This document shows positions 1 to 12,799 of a stretch of 64,000 bases of DNA, one piece after another. Numbering within the stretch: the stretch's first letter is position 1; each line of letters opens with the position of its first letter. A program made the translations under genes and the position numbers. The DNA lies in assembly GCA_026008535.1 (NCBI GenBank), contig BRKX01000001.1, positions 38,901,817-38,965,816 of the forward strand. Reading direction: 5' to 3'. The DNA is from Perilla frutescens (taxonomy: Eukaryota; Streptophyta; Magnoliopsida; Lamiales; Lamiaceae). The notes under the pieces are model-generated. The model had not been told where the DNA came from. It saw nothing but the letters and a program-made list of their open reading frames with translations, and made no database searches.

Positions 1-577
1 GGTAGTGCTTTATAATAGAGTTTTAATTAATATAGTAAAATGATATTTTAGTCTAATAATTTTTATAATTATCTATCATATTTGTGAACGTGTGATATAG
101 AAAAATATTCGAGTTGAATCTTCTTCAACTCCACTTCCTTTTCTTTCCTTTCCCCTCTCTCTTCTGTTGGCATGTTGCTTCCTAGTTCTTAACTAAATTT
201 TCTCTCAGTTGGATTTGAAATTTGATTGGCCACCTCTACTTTTCAACTCTGTTGTTCCATGTTATTTATTTAAAGAAAAAAAAAAGAAATCATTACCTTT
301 TCTTTTTAATCTTAAATTGAAGCCAAATGATTTCAACTACTTTTTTTAATTTCTCAGCTGCCAAACAAGAACAGATTGCAGTAGACACAACACGCACTGA
401 ATTCTTGATGGCCCTTTTTTCCTTTTTCTCTTTTTAACGGTTTACTTAGTTATTTCCCCATTTGAAGCGCAAAGAAAGAAGAATAATCGTTTCTACTTCC
501 GGGCAACCCTTGAGTTTCTTGATCTTTCAGAATTATGGCCAGTTTTGGAGGAAAGTGAGCTTTTTGCACATTGAGAA
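1..577 (+). promoter_or_regulatory. Upstream region / 5' UTR of the SMP-C2 gene
   Basis: Non-coding, AT-rich sequence before the start codon of the SMP-C2 gene. It has a pyrimidine-rich tract at about 119-170 and a second at about 405-440. I see no convincing TATA box at a suitable distance, so the transcription start cannot be placed. It probably holds part of the promoter and the 5' UTR. Confidence -1.
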
Positions 578-3500
578 ATGGGGAGAACAAAGAAGAAATT
601 GTTTGATGTTAAAGGGGCAGTGGAATCTTGGCACAAGTTGGTGGAGGAGCAGCCGCTGCTTCCGTTTGTGATACCTCTGTTGCTGTTCCTTTGGGCGGTG
701 GAGAAGTGGTTTTTCTCTCTCTCTAATTGGGTTCTTCTTGTTTGTGCTGTTTGGGCAACAATTCAGGTAGTTTCGACGATCGCCTCTTTTGATGTGGTTA
801 TGGTTGCAGATCATGTGTTATGAGCCATTATATGTTTTTATCTAATGTTTTGAATTTACAAATATGTGTTATAATGTTCTTGTTTGGCCCAGAATATACG
901 TGTTTTTATGATTGTAGCAAGAATTGATGTTGGTGAACTGAATGTAGTTAGCTTGAATTGATCAGAGGGGCTTGTTTAGTTTAGTTTAGTTTAGGTTAGG
1001 TTAGGTTAAGTTAGTTCTGCTGCTACTGATTTAGATTGTTGCCTCAAATCTTTGTGGAAGGAAGTGGAAATAGTCGAAAGAGAGACTACCATGCATCTTG
1101 TTGTAAGGAAAAAGCATAATTAAGTTTTGTGTGACAAGTGATGCAATAGAAGGAAGGGAAATTGTAAAATTAAGACGAGCAGAAATGTGAATATCGCGCC
1201 TTTCTGTACTTGGACTTGATCTGCAATTGGAATATGACTGGGGAAGCTTTAATTATGTTTCTTATTTAGGATCACTTTTTCTTGAAAGTTTAAAATTTCA
1301 TAGGAAGGATGTAAATGCATTTTTATGTTCTCAAGACTGGACCACTTGGACTTTGATGCAAGATTGATAGATTGTGGGAAGAATATAAAAATGTTCCCAA
1401 TTTTGGGATTCATTTGTCTTTGAAAGTTTGATTTTTTTCATGTGAGACTTGTATATGTACATCTTGGCATGCTCTCAAGATCGAGTGCAACAACTAGGTC
1501 TAGAAAGAAGATATTGCAGCAAACATTAGGCAGGAGTAAGTTTTACTATTAGTTTCAATGTTTTTTAAGTCTAATTTGAATTTGCTTCACCTTTGAGTCC
1601 TTTTACATAATGTTGTGCTTTACGCTTAAATTTGAGTACTTGGTTATGGTCTCATGTGTCTAATATCAACTGCTTATATGAGTTGCTCATTATAATGCTG
1701 ACACTGGTATTGGTGTGAGATACTTGTGTGATATCTAAATCTTGGCATGCTTTTTTTTTTTCTAAATCTTGGCATGCTTTTTTTTTCTAAATCTTGGCAT
1801 GCTTAGTTACAAAATATTTAGGGCAGAAAAATTGTGGCAAAAGTGGTATTTGCTGATGATGCACGAATAAGTGCACTATTCATTAGGTAATTTAACTACA
1901 CTTTGGAAATGAGTACAAAGAATGGGCAATTTTGAATAATTTAGTCAAATTATGCCTCAAAAGATAAGATATGATAAAACCATGTTAGACAGGTAGTTGT
2001 ATAAACTTGGATCAAGTATCAAAAGTATCTGATTATGAAATATTTAGACATAAATGGCGTTCTATTGAAAAAAAGCAGAAAATGGTCCCTGATATATTGG
2101 GTATTTTGCCTAGCAAGTTCACAATTGCTGCATTGTTGGCTAGTTCATTAAGATTCCCATACCCTTCACCTATAAACATGTAGAGTGAAATTATGGCACG
2201 GTTCTTCAAGTAGTGCTTTCATAAACCAGTCACCTGAACTTCTGAAGAAATAGAAAAATTGCCAATTATTATTCCATTCAAATTGAAGATGAGGAATTAG
2301 ATTCCTCTAATAAAGTATGAAGGTTCTCTCGAAATCTTAAAATTTTATTCATTTTCATAGGAAATGAAGTTAGAAATGGTAAGTAAAAATGAAAATTTAA
2401 TCTGACTTTGTAGAATTGCAAGTCAGGTGTGTTTTCAAGTTGATGTGGGCTGCTGTTTGAGTAGATATGAACAATAACTAGAGGCAGATTTAGATTGCCA
2501 TAGCATTTCCTGACTTGTATTTTTTCTCCTCTCAGTATGGAAGTTATCAGCAGCGAAACATTGTGGAAGATTTGAACAAGAAATGGAAACAAGTGACACT
2601 TCAGACTTCAGTATGCATTCATTATATTTCTAGGTTCACATTTGTTTTCATTACTGGTATTGTATATGACTGTTGCTTCTTCATATATCTACAGCCAGTC
2701 ACACCGTTAGAACACTGTGAATGGCTGAACAAGCTATTAATGGAAGTTTGGCTGAACTATTTCAACCCAAAGCTTTCTTCACGATTTGCATCTATTGTTG
2801 AGGTAACTATTCTGATCTCTATAATCTTTATGGACCACCTACTTTTTTTTGTTGTTTGACATTTCCATTGAAACACTTGTAATAATAGAGAAAAAAGGAT
2901 AATATTAATTATTCATTTTTCACTTATCAGTCTATTTATGCAGTTACTGTCATATATCTTGCACATAGTCTTATATATTTTACATATATACATACAGAGT
3001 GTATACATATACGCATACAAATTATATTTACCAATGGCATACATATTGTGTATGATTTGGTTTTATGCTCGCTCTGTTTTCATTCAACGCTATCATTTGT
3101 GGAATCATACAATTAGAAATCATAGAATTTATAGATATCTATTCTCCTGCCTTAGCAGAAAACCAAAATTTGATGTCATACCTTTGGTACAACATGCTGA
3201 AGCAATGGAAATAGTGTTGATATTTTTATGAGACAGGCTTTGATAGATTTGTATCCATTACTATACCATAATTTTCTTATTTAATGCAAACCTGCCCATC
3301 AATGCATGTCTGTCTTTTTCTCATTACCAAGAATAACAGGTGGTTCTACCACGATAATCTTGCACCTCTTACTCTTCCTCCTTTAGTTTTATAAGAGAGA
3401 AATCTGGTTTCTACTCAACAATGCTCACTCTCTAAGTACTATTACTAGTTCGAAACTGGAATCTGGCTTCCCTTTCTCATGAAACCACTTGTATTGGTTT

Positions 3501-4768
3501 GAATAATCTCAATCGTCAAATGTAGTATAGAAGTTTAAATGTTATTGTTAGGTTTAGACATAAAACTATAGTAGAAATATATGCCAACATTTTCCTCCTT
3601 ATTTAGACTTACAAACATGATTTTTTTGTCGTATTTCCTTGTACTCACCCCTTGAAAACTAAATCCTGCATCCGTCATTATTAGCATGTTTGTCCATGGA
3701 ACATGGTTTCCTGTTTGGTCTGTGTTCATTTTCATGGCTCTAATGTACTTCAATATAGAATTCATTGTTCTCTCACATATTATATTTATATATGCAACGG
3801 AAAGAGCATGCTCTGGTGCTACACCATTAATCCACAGAATGCACCTACACATCTTTATGTGTAGAGAATAAATGTTACACAACAATTTGCTTATTAACTT
3901 CTAATAATTACACAGAGGCGCTTGAAGCATCGAAAATCAAGGCTAATTGTAAGTCCCATTCTCTATTTTTGTCATGTGAAGAAATTATTTTCTATGGATT
4001 GCTAAAAGTATCTCAATATTAATGAAATATGTCATTTTTAGGAAAGGATTGAGTTACAAGAATTTTCTCTTGGCTCTCGTTCTCCTTTATTTGGGCTGCA
4101 TGGAACCCGTTGGGCATCATCAGGTGATCAGGTTTGGCATTATTTATTTACAAAGTGCAAATTTTGCTTCATTTGTAAATCATAATAGCTGTCATGAGCT
4201 ACAGAAAATAAATGTAAAACTGAAGGTTTCATCCTATGGATATGCAAATTTTGCTTCATTGTAATGATGCCAAAGTATTCATGTTTTATATCAACAATGT
4301 GATGATAAAAAGTAGATTGCAGAAACTCTTTGAGTAAAAAAAGAATTTGCGCTCTTTTGACGTAGAAGCTTTCAGACTATACTTTGATCTCCTTGGATGT
4401 TCAGAAGGAGATCCTGTTAACTAATGAATGAGCATGCTCATATCCTGTAATGTTTGATGGGTTTCGATTGATGATCAATATACTTAGTGATAAATTTTCA
4501 GGTTTTGGCCTGCAATAGTTTGGAAAAAAATATTCTTACTAGGTAATGAAACTTGAAAAATTCTTGTAACTATGGCTCAGCAAGATAATAAAAGAATAAG
4601 GAGTGACATTTCCTTATCCATACGCTGCCATATGTGTTATTCTATCATAATTTCATATAGTGAAATCAAGTGTTAATCTTCGTTTGAATTGTATAAACCA
4701 GTGGGGTCGTATTTATTGTTGAAATCCTCAAATATTTTAACATGGTTTTATGCAAGTGATCTTCCTAA

Positions 4769-4837
<69 letters not shown>

Positions 4838-7800
4838 CATAACTAATACTTTCGTATGGGGCAGAAAATCATGCGCATGAGTTTTGACTGGGACACGGAT
4901 GATGTAAATATATTGTTGTCTGCTAAGTTGGCTATGCCTTTAATGGGGACAGCTCGAATTGTTGTAAACTGCATCCACGTCAAGGGCGATGTACGCATCA
5001 TTCTCTTTTTTTTCTTGTTTCTTATTATTGTTTTGGATTGATTCTTGTTTGTGTTTATGACCATCTGCTTTATATCTTGAATTAATTTGTAAACAATGTT
5101 ATCTGTGACAATGATTTCTGTTATGTCCTTTCTTATTTATTTTTCTGATACTAGGATTTAAGTATAGAGAACAACCGGCTGAACCTTATATTCATAGTCA
5201 TAAGGCTGATGGAGTTGGGTACTTTTATCAATTTGTTCTTGCATTAACTAAACTGAGGTGATATTTAGATGGAGTGGTCTGTCCATGAAGTCCCTCCATT
5301 CCGATTTTCGTGTTTGTAATATATCCACCCTTGCAACTGTTTTTGGATGGTCATCCCCTACAGGTGGACTGAACAATAACTGTAAAATATTGGCATGTTG
5401 TCAACAATTGAATTGTGTCTCTCTTTCTCATGTATCCTGTTCTCTTTTGTCCTCTCATCTAATGTTAGCCCTAATGCCCTAATTCAGTTTTCTTAATTGT
5501 AATTGATGTAGGATATCTTATTCTCATTTCACTCCGTTCGAATGTTGGTTCATAGATGTTATTGATTCCTGTGAATGTATTTCTTTAATAAGGTTATGCA
5601 ATAAAATAAATGAAATTAATATAACTGCGTTATCAACATAAGACGATTTATGCTCCCAGGCTTCTCCTGTGGGTTATATCTATTGGTTATCTTCATTGCT
5701 TGTTCCTGTTTTGTGTTTGTACTTTCTTTTTGTTGCTTTTTAATGTCTATCAGCTATAAAGGAAATAGAAACCGATTCCTGTAAGCACTAGCATATAAAG
5801 ATTTTTGAAACTTTTTTTTCCTGCTTACCACCAGATGTAATTGTTTACCTAAAAATCTTAAGGACCAAGTAATTTGTTGCTATGAATTCTGACAATAGTT
5901 TGATTGGACTGCCAACCACACATTTTCTTGTCCTATAGTTCTGTTCCCAGTTGGTATAAAACTTTGGCCTCTGAAAAATATTGCATAATTTGCATTGTGC
6001 AGCTTCTTTTCATGCCAATATTAGATGGTAAAGCAATAGCATACTCATTTGTAACTACTCCTGAGGTGAGACTCGGTGTTGCTTTTGGAAGTGGTGGAAG
6101 CCAGTCGCTACCAGCAACAGAGCTACCAGGTGTTTCTTCATGGCTGGTATGTTTCCGGCTATAATAATATAAATTGTGATTTTTCACCAATGTTGTCTAT
6201 AATGAAATATTTTGAAATTCAAGACCCTTATGTTGCCAATGAGATAGCAGAGCTAATATAGATGAAATGATCTTCTAACATGGCACCGATGTTGTTTCTA
6301 ATGAAATATCTTGAAACTCAAGATCCTTTTGTCACATTGTCACCAATGAGATAGCAGAGCTGAAATAGATGAAAGGGTCTTCGAAAGTTTTAATATTTAA
6401 CCACAAAATTTGTCTCGGTATAGACAAACGCATACCTATTTAATGCTGTTTCCTTCAATTCCCAATCTTCTATTTTCATGAACTCTTATAGAGGTACAAA
6501 AGGCAACAGATTCCGACTGTTCTACTCATGAAGAAAGATTAATCTTAAGGGAAATAAATTAGCATGATTAGCTTGATTTTTGGATGGATTGGTAGAATAA
6601 ATTAGAGGGTCTAACTATCATGGGTCATGGATCTCCGATTAGACAAACGCATACCTATTTAATGCTGTTTCCTTCAATTCCCAATCTTCTATTTTCATGA
6701 ACTCTTATAGAGGTACAAAAGGCAACAGATTCCGACTGTTCTACTCATGAAGAAAGATTAATCTTAAGGGAAATAAATTAGCATGATTAGCTTGATTTTT
6801 GGATGGATTGGTAGAATAAATTAGAGGGTCTAACTATCATGGGTCATGGATCTCCGATTAGCAAGATTTTCTTGTTAACTAATATACATTTATGTAATTA
6901 CCTATAAAATCACACCCCTGAATGCAGAAGGGACAGGTCGTGATTTCTATTTCTTTTCAACTTCTTTTCAAATTAATTAACAATTTTTCGTTTAGTCTTT
7001 CTTGGTTCTTAATCTATTAAGTTCTATGTGTTTATAGGAGTTCCATCTCATCCCAGTTTAATCATGAGCTCATTTTAAATTAATGACGCAAATGTACTTC
7101 AAGAAGAAAACCATCACCACCAAAACCTATAAAAAAACTTCTTATTTGATAGTTTCTGAGGTGGTTTACGATAAAAAAAAGATCAAACATTCTTCTTCTC
7201 GTAACAGTTATGGCAAATTGCAGAATCTAATTTAACTTCACAACTTGATTAATGCAGCATTTATTTTCCTTCTATGTTTCTTAAAAAATACTAGAAGGCA
7301 GATGCATGACAACAAAACAACCGCCACCACCAAAACATCATAACAGTTGTGGTTCATGACCAAAGACAAAGATCAAACACCTTTTGTCTTGTAACAATTA
7401 CAGCAAATCGCAGAATATGACTTAACTTCATCTTGATTAATGCACCTTTTATTTCCCTTCGATGTCTCTAAAAATACTAGATGACACACTGCCTTCATGG
7501 AAAACATTAGTTAATACTTAGCTGAGGACAAGTAGCTGGTAAATAGGATGCATATTTTATTAAGCGCTAAATTTTGTTATGAGTCCAACTTATCACTACA
7601 GACTTGTCCTACGGTATTATTGGTGCTTGTGACACGTGAAATTTATACTGTTTTGCAGGTCAAACTTGCGACTGAAACATTAAATAAGAGGATGGTTGAG
7701 CCCCGCCGTCAGTGTCTTGCTTTGCCACCTGAGGACTTGCACAAGAAAGCTGTAGGTGGTATATTATATGTAACAGTGATCTCTGCTAGCAGACTTTCAG

Positions 7801-10800
7801 GTCATAACTGGAAGAGCAATGGATCCTCAAAGCAAATCAACTATCCTAATCCAGATGCTCCCATTGATAGTAAAGACCTTCAGACATTTGTAGAGATAGA
7901 ACTTGAGGAACTAACCAGGAGAACAGTCGTGAAACCAGGATCTTGTCCTAAGTGGGACACAATATTCAATCTAATCCTGCATGACAATGCTGGAATTCTT
8001 AAATTTCACCTGTATCAATGCACTCCTGGAAGTATTAAGTATGACTATCTTACAAGTTGTGAAGTTAAGGTAATGTTATACTAGCCTAGTCTCCGATTTT
8101 CGGTTTTGTGATGTGGATTTATAAATTATTAGTGGATGGTTCTTTTTTTTCTTTTTCAACAACCTACAAATAGTTCCCTGCATAACCCAAGGGTCGTCAT
8201 AGTATTATTCCATAATGTTCAAATGCAACACTGTTTTCTCTCATAGTAATACATGATTATCAAGAAGTTTGGCATTTTCAGACACACTGGTTCTCAAACT
8301 GATTATCATATTTTTCTGATTAGTTATTATGCCTCATATAAGTTTTGGGTTCTCAGAATTGATACAGTTTTACCTTGATGGAGAACTTCACACAAATGTT
8401 TCCAACAATGCAGATTAGATATGTTCCAGATGATTCAACCATATTTTGGGCCATTGGAACTGATTCTGGCATCATTGCTAGACATGCTGATGATTGTGGA
8501 AAAGAAATTGAAATGACACTTCCATTTGAGGGGGCTGATTTAGGAGAGGTATTTTCTAACCCTCTTCCTTGTCAATAATGAACTTATGGTTCATTAGAAA
8601 TTTCAAGGTTCATGAATTATTTTTCAGTTTTTCGGCCTGATTTGGATGGCCTATCATGATATCATCTCATCTGTTTGTGGAATGGTGAACTTAGGTTGCT
8701 GTTTTTGCTCTAATTTTTACACTCATCTAGACTATCCAGCCATTAACAAATGATGAAACTCATGTTTAGATGATAATGTTTGGTGACGCGGGCCTGTCAA
8801 TGAGTTATAAAGAACTTTTACAATATCTTTGAGAAATATGAAAATCAGAATGTTTGACAACTTAAATTTTTTACAAATCAAACTCTTTCCTGTAACAAGC
8901 TGTCTGATCCAAAAAACTCCTTGTTTTGTTTCAACAACTTGATGCAATCCGACTAATAGTGTCACCGGTTCACTTTTATTTATAATAAGAACTGATCCGT
9001 TGACTGATAATCTAGCAGAAGAATAACTTATATTTATCAAGCCATTTGGCCTTCTGTTAACAATCATCTTGGAAACTACCTTGCAGTTGACCGTGAGGCT
9101 TGTACTTAAGGAGTGGATGTTTTCTGATGGTTCACATAGCTCGACTAATTTCAATGCAAGCTCTCGTCGTTCACTCAGTGGTTCATCAAATTTTTCGCCC
9201 AGAACTGGAAGAAAAATTTGTATAACTGTGGTTGAGGGCAAGGATCTCCTTGTGAAGGACAAATTTGGGAAATCTAACCCATACGTTAAACTGCAGTATG
9301 GCAAGGTACATATGTCCTCTTACAACCACTCATGCATGTTTCTGCCTTCTAAGTTCTCTTTTCATTGTCATTACAAAATGACCTTTACTTCATCTGAAAC
9401 TCCGTGGCTTGGTACCAGAACACGATTATAGATGTTTTCTCAGAAGATATTTGATTTTCCCGCCTACACACATAACATGGACTTCTTCATTGTATGTATG
9501 TCTTCTCCAGGCTATCCAAAGAACGAAACCTGCCCCACATTCTTCAAATCCTACATGGAATCAGAAGTTTGAATTTGACGAAATAGGAGGTGGGGAATAC
9601 TTGAAGATAAAATGCCTTACTGAGGAAACACTTGGCGATGAGAGCATTGGCAGTGCACGAGTGAATTTGGAAGGACTTGTAGAAGGTTCAGTAAGAGATG
9701 TGCACATTCCCCTTGAGAAAGTCAATTCTGGAGAATTGCGGCTTCAGATAGAAGCTATAAAAGTTGATGATTATGAAAATTCAAGGGTATGCATAGCTCA
9801 AGTTTACTGTCATTCTTTCATCTTAGTTCCATTTCTTATCCCTGTAAATCTTGGCCGTTTGCCATCCAGAAGAAAACTCGCACTTTGAGGATTTACCTTC
9901 ATTCTCTCTTGGTAATGCCAGGGTTCACATTCTCCGGCAAATGGTTGGATTGAGCTTGTTCTAATTGAAGCAAGAGATCTTATTGCTGCTGATCTCCGAG
10001 GAACAAGCGATCCCTATGTGAGGATACACTACGGAAACTTGAAGAGAAGTACTAAGGTTAGACACTTTTGACTGTAATTTAGAAGAAAGTTAATACGTCC
10101 AAACATAAATACGAAAATTGACCATGCATATAAAGAATTTTACATTTTGATCTTGCAGAATCCCATGTTTTACAAGGAAACTACTAATTTAATTGGTCTT
10201 TCATCAAAAATTCTCAATTTCAAGTTACAAGCTGATTTAATTTTCCCATATATACTACATTTTTCTCACTAAAAACCTCATTGTACCTTTTTTTTCTGTA
10301 TCTCTTCAATTTAGATCTTTAATTGCAAAATGGAATATAGAAACCATGCCTATGTGCCTCCATAATATCATTACAGTAAACGTACCTATGCTAGAGGATG
10401 AAACAAACGAAATCTGCAAGAAACGAGTGGCGGTCGATGATCAGCTGTTTGTGATGTTTGCATTCCCACAGATCATCAAGTATCAAATCTAATGCTCAAT
10501 CTAATACATAAGGATTGTTCATGCACCTTTCTTAAATTTTGTCCATCTCCAATGTTTTTCGATTTCCGTCACCAGAAAACTGCGTTATGGATTATAGAAA
10601 CTTGCTATTGCCTTATGATTATGTTCATAATAATCTTGAAAGTCCTGCCTATGGCTCTGATTTGAGCATCTGAAAGTTTGAACGTGCATATTTCTCCACG
10701 AGAGGCTTGCTGTCTTAGTTTCTCTAACCATGCACTATCATCTCTCCACAGGTTATGTACAAAACACTGAGTCCAAAATGGCATCAAACCTTAGAATTCC

Positions 10801-11370
10801 CTGATGATGGTAGTCCCCTCACGTTGCACGTGAAAGATCATAATACCTTGCTGCCGACATCCAGCATAGGAGACTGCGTGGTCGAGTACCAGATGCTACC
10901 TCCCAACCAGATGGCCGACAAATGGATACCTCTGCAAGGAGTAAAACGTGGAGAGATCCACATTCAGATCACGAGAAAAGTCCCCGAACTTGAGAAGAAA
11001 CCAAGTGTTGATTCTGAGTCTTCGCCTACCAAAGTTGGCCTTGAAATTTCAAACCAGGTGAGAGTGAGACGTGCGCAGCTGTTCTAGCTCCGAACTTTTG
11101 TATGGTTTGATTGAATGCTTGCTGAACATGATTCTTGGTCTCTTGCAGATCAAGCAAATGATGATCAAGCTCCGATCACAGGTCGACGACGATGGTGGAG
11201 AAGCGGTTCTGAAGTCGCTGAGTGAGCTTGAAAGTCTCCATGAGAACCAAGAAGAGTACACGATTCAACTTGAAAATGAGCAAAAGCTGCTGCTTGACAA
11301 AATAAATGAGCTTGGACAGGAAATCTTCAACTCTTCGCCTTCCCTGATTAGGACTTCCACAATTCCTTGA
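578..11370 (+). CDS. NTMC2T3: SMP- and C2-domain membrane-tethering protein, synaptotagmin-like (14 exons)
   Basis: Exons read from GT-AG junctions and an open frame: 578-766, 2536-2610, 2695-2802, 3916-3948, 4042-4131, 4865-4990, 6003-6146, 7659-8069, 8414-8548, 9087-9305, 9511-9786, 9922-10056, 10752-11057, 11149-11370 (TGA). They give 822 residues, close to the Arabidopsis homologue At3g18370 (NTMC2T3/SYTF) as I recall it. Every intron is phase 0. Residues 28-62 are hydrophobic (ER-type N-terminal anchor); about 64-260 is an SMP lipid-transfer domain (exons 2-7); C2 domains lie near 289-430, 478-600 and 610-735; the tail (750-810) is a predicted coiled coil. By family, such proteins sit at ER contact sites and bind or move lipids. 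Calcium ligands are partly lost: the first C2 lacks the acidic loop, the second has KSNPYV in place of the usual SDPYV, the third keeps Asp626, Asp632 and Asp676 but has Asn678. The start ATG opens MGRTKKK, just before the anchor. The gene call is firm; the exact symbol is from memory. Confidence -1.
975..1015. repeat. TTTAG/GGTTA pentanucleotide microsatellite in intron 1
   Basis: About four GTTTA units run directly into three GGTTA units. The second half resembles telomere-type sequence, but the unit is five bases rather than the plant TTTAGGG. A simple repeat inside intron 1. Confidence -1.
1732..1805. repeat. Short tandem repeat, three copies, intron 1
   Basis: Three copies of a unit containing TAAATCTTGGCATGC followed by a T tract that shrinks from copy to copy. 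Replication slippage is the likely origin. Confidence -1.
4772..4834. repeat. Compound (CT)n(CA)n microsatellite in intron 5
   Basis: About 17 CT units run directly into about 14 CA units, ending 30 bp before exon 6. The pyrimidine-rich part lies just upstream of the 3' splice site, so length change here could affect splicing (inference). Confidence -1.
6185..6378. repeat. Diverged direct duplication of about 95 bp in intron 7
   Basis: Two adjacent blocks, near 6185-6275 and 6281-6378, share ACCAATG/ACCGATG TTGT, AATGAAATAT, TTGAAA, CAAGA and AATGAGATAGCAGAGCT in the same order. An older tandem duplication. Confidence -1.
6421..6858. repeat. Exact 219-bp tandem duplication in intron 7
   Basis: Copy 1 is 6421-6639 and copy 2 is 6640-6858. 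I compared them base by base and found no difference. A perfect duplication of this size is either very recent or an assembly artefact. Confidence -1.
7105..7495. repeat. Diverged direct duplication of about 200 bp in intron 7
   Basis: Blocks near 7105-7300 and 7310-7495 share, in order, a CACCACCAAAAC segment, GATCAAACA, GTAACA, GCAAAT, CAGAAT, TTAACTTCA, CTTGATTAATGCA, TTTATTT and AAATACTAGA. This is the third duplication in the same intron. Confidence -1.
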
Positions 11371-11614
11371 AGAATTTTACAGGAATTTCCCAGAATTGTA
11401 CAAATTTTTTTGTGATAGAATCTCGAAATAGAATTAGTAAGGTAAAACATAATTGTATTGATGTTTAATGCCGAGAAGCAAAGGTTAAAATATCTGACAA
11501 TCAAACTGGGAAATTGTCCATTCAAACAACAGGAACCTGCAGAAGATATGCGCAGTGACGGAGTCATACTTTTTTCTTTTTTAGGGGTGGAACCAAGTGT
11601 AAAATAAATATAAA

Positions 11615-11652
<38 letters not shown>

Positions 11653-12799
11653 ATAAATGTATTATGTGAACTCAATTATATTTTAACATTGAAAATTTAA
11701 TGGTTTCATACATTTGTCTTGTAATGTTTCACTTATATTCTTCATATTTTATAATCGTTACATAATAATTTCAACGCTAACGCTCATCTTTCACGATATA
11801 GTTATGTAACAAATTGTAAAAATAAAATTTGTAGTCAAAATTAATAGCAAATAGAGAATGACTTATCGGTAGCGTGACATATAAACTGAAGTTGAAGTCA
11901 AATATTGTAATTCAAATCTCACCGACGTTAGATTTGAATCTATCATACATGATTTTTCTACTTACATAGTGATAAGTATGACTTAAAATTTTCAAATCTC
12001 TTCGCTGGTGGTGTTGTTCTTTCGGAAGATTTGAAAAATCTATCAAAGTGTTTTTGCTTTTCTCTTCAATTTTTCCGTGTTGGTTTGCGTGAGTAAGCTT
12101 TCTCTGGAGGAGTTATAGTGATCAAGCTTATCTATTTTTAATAATTAATTAACTTTGTTAATATAATTCTTCTCCTAATAATAATATAACTCTATAATGT
12201 TAATATAATTTTTCTCCTAATATAATAGGACTCTAAACTTATCTATATACATCATTGGATTTCAACTTGCTAATTGTTACGAACAATAGTTCAGAAATAT
12301 ATTCTCACTTTACAAATTTGATTGCCAATTGTTACAAAAATTCAATCACTTCAACATAACATATTCATTATTTTGATATTTTCACAATTATGGATATTCA
12401 TAATGCATCGTCCACATCAAGTTCATCTTCAGGTAATTTTTAAATTTATTAAAATCTTATTTTGATGTAATTGAACTCTATTATTTTTCCGAGATAATTA
12501 TTTATAATCTTAGAGATCATACTTTGTTCTATAAATAACAATATCAGAATTAAAATGCATGTAGCATATTTTATGTTTTTACCTGCTTAATAGTATAACC
12601 TTTTGTTTTCACTATATGAGATCGTGTTTTTAGAATTAAGTAGCACTTTATATTACTTGAGAAAGCTATAATAAGTAGCTAATGGCCTTTTCGTTTTCAG
12701 AAGTAGTACTTTCGAAGATTTGTGATAGTCACAAACACAATAGCATATTGAAAAATAATATCAATGGAACAAAGTAACAACTATATGTATAATAGATAA
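11371..12799. other. Intergenic, AT-rich, mostly unassigned
   Basis: 3' UTR and spacer after the SMP-C2 gene. It contains a (TA)n tract near 11620-11648 and a weak SINE-like block (listed separately). A short open stretch at 12392-12434 beginning MDIHNASS and followed by GT resembles a lone first exon, but I cannot tie it to a gene. Confidence -1.
11857..11985 (+). mobile_element. Degraded SINE-like sequence
   Basis: An A-box-like TATCGGTAGCG and a B-box-like AATTCAAATCTCA lie at tRNA-like spacing. The order matches the better-preserved SINE at 28081 (GAATG, A box, CAAA, B box, CATCGTTAG/CGACGTTAG). Heavily diverged, so tentative. Confidence -1.

Noticed and set aside
975..1015. Interstitial telomere repeat
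   Set aside because: The unit is five bases (GTTTA/GGTTA), not TTTAGGG.
8732..9304. 190-codon minus-strand open frame
   Set aside because: Antisense to intron 9 and exon 10 of the SMP-C2 gene, whose plus-strand coding is well supported.
12392..12434. Lone first exon (MDIHNASS) followed by GT
   Set aside because: No downstream exon or family match; recorded only in the spacer entry.
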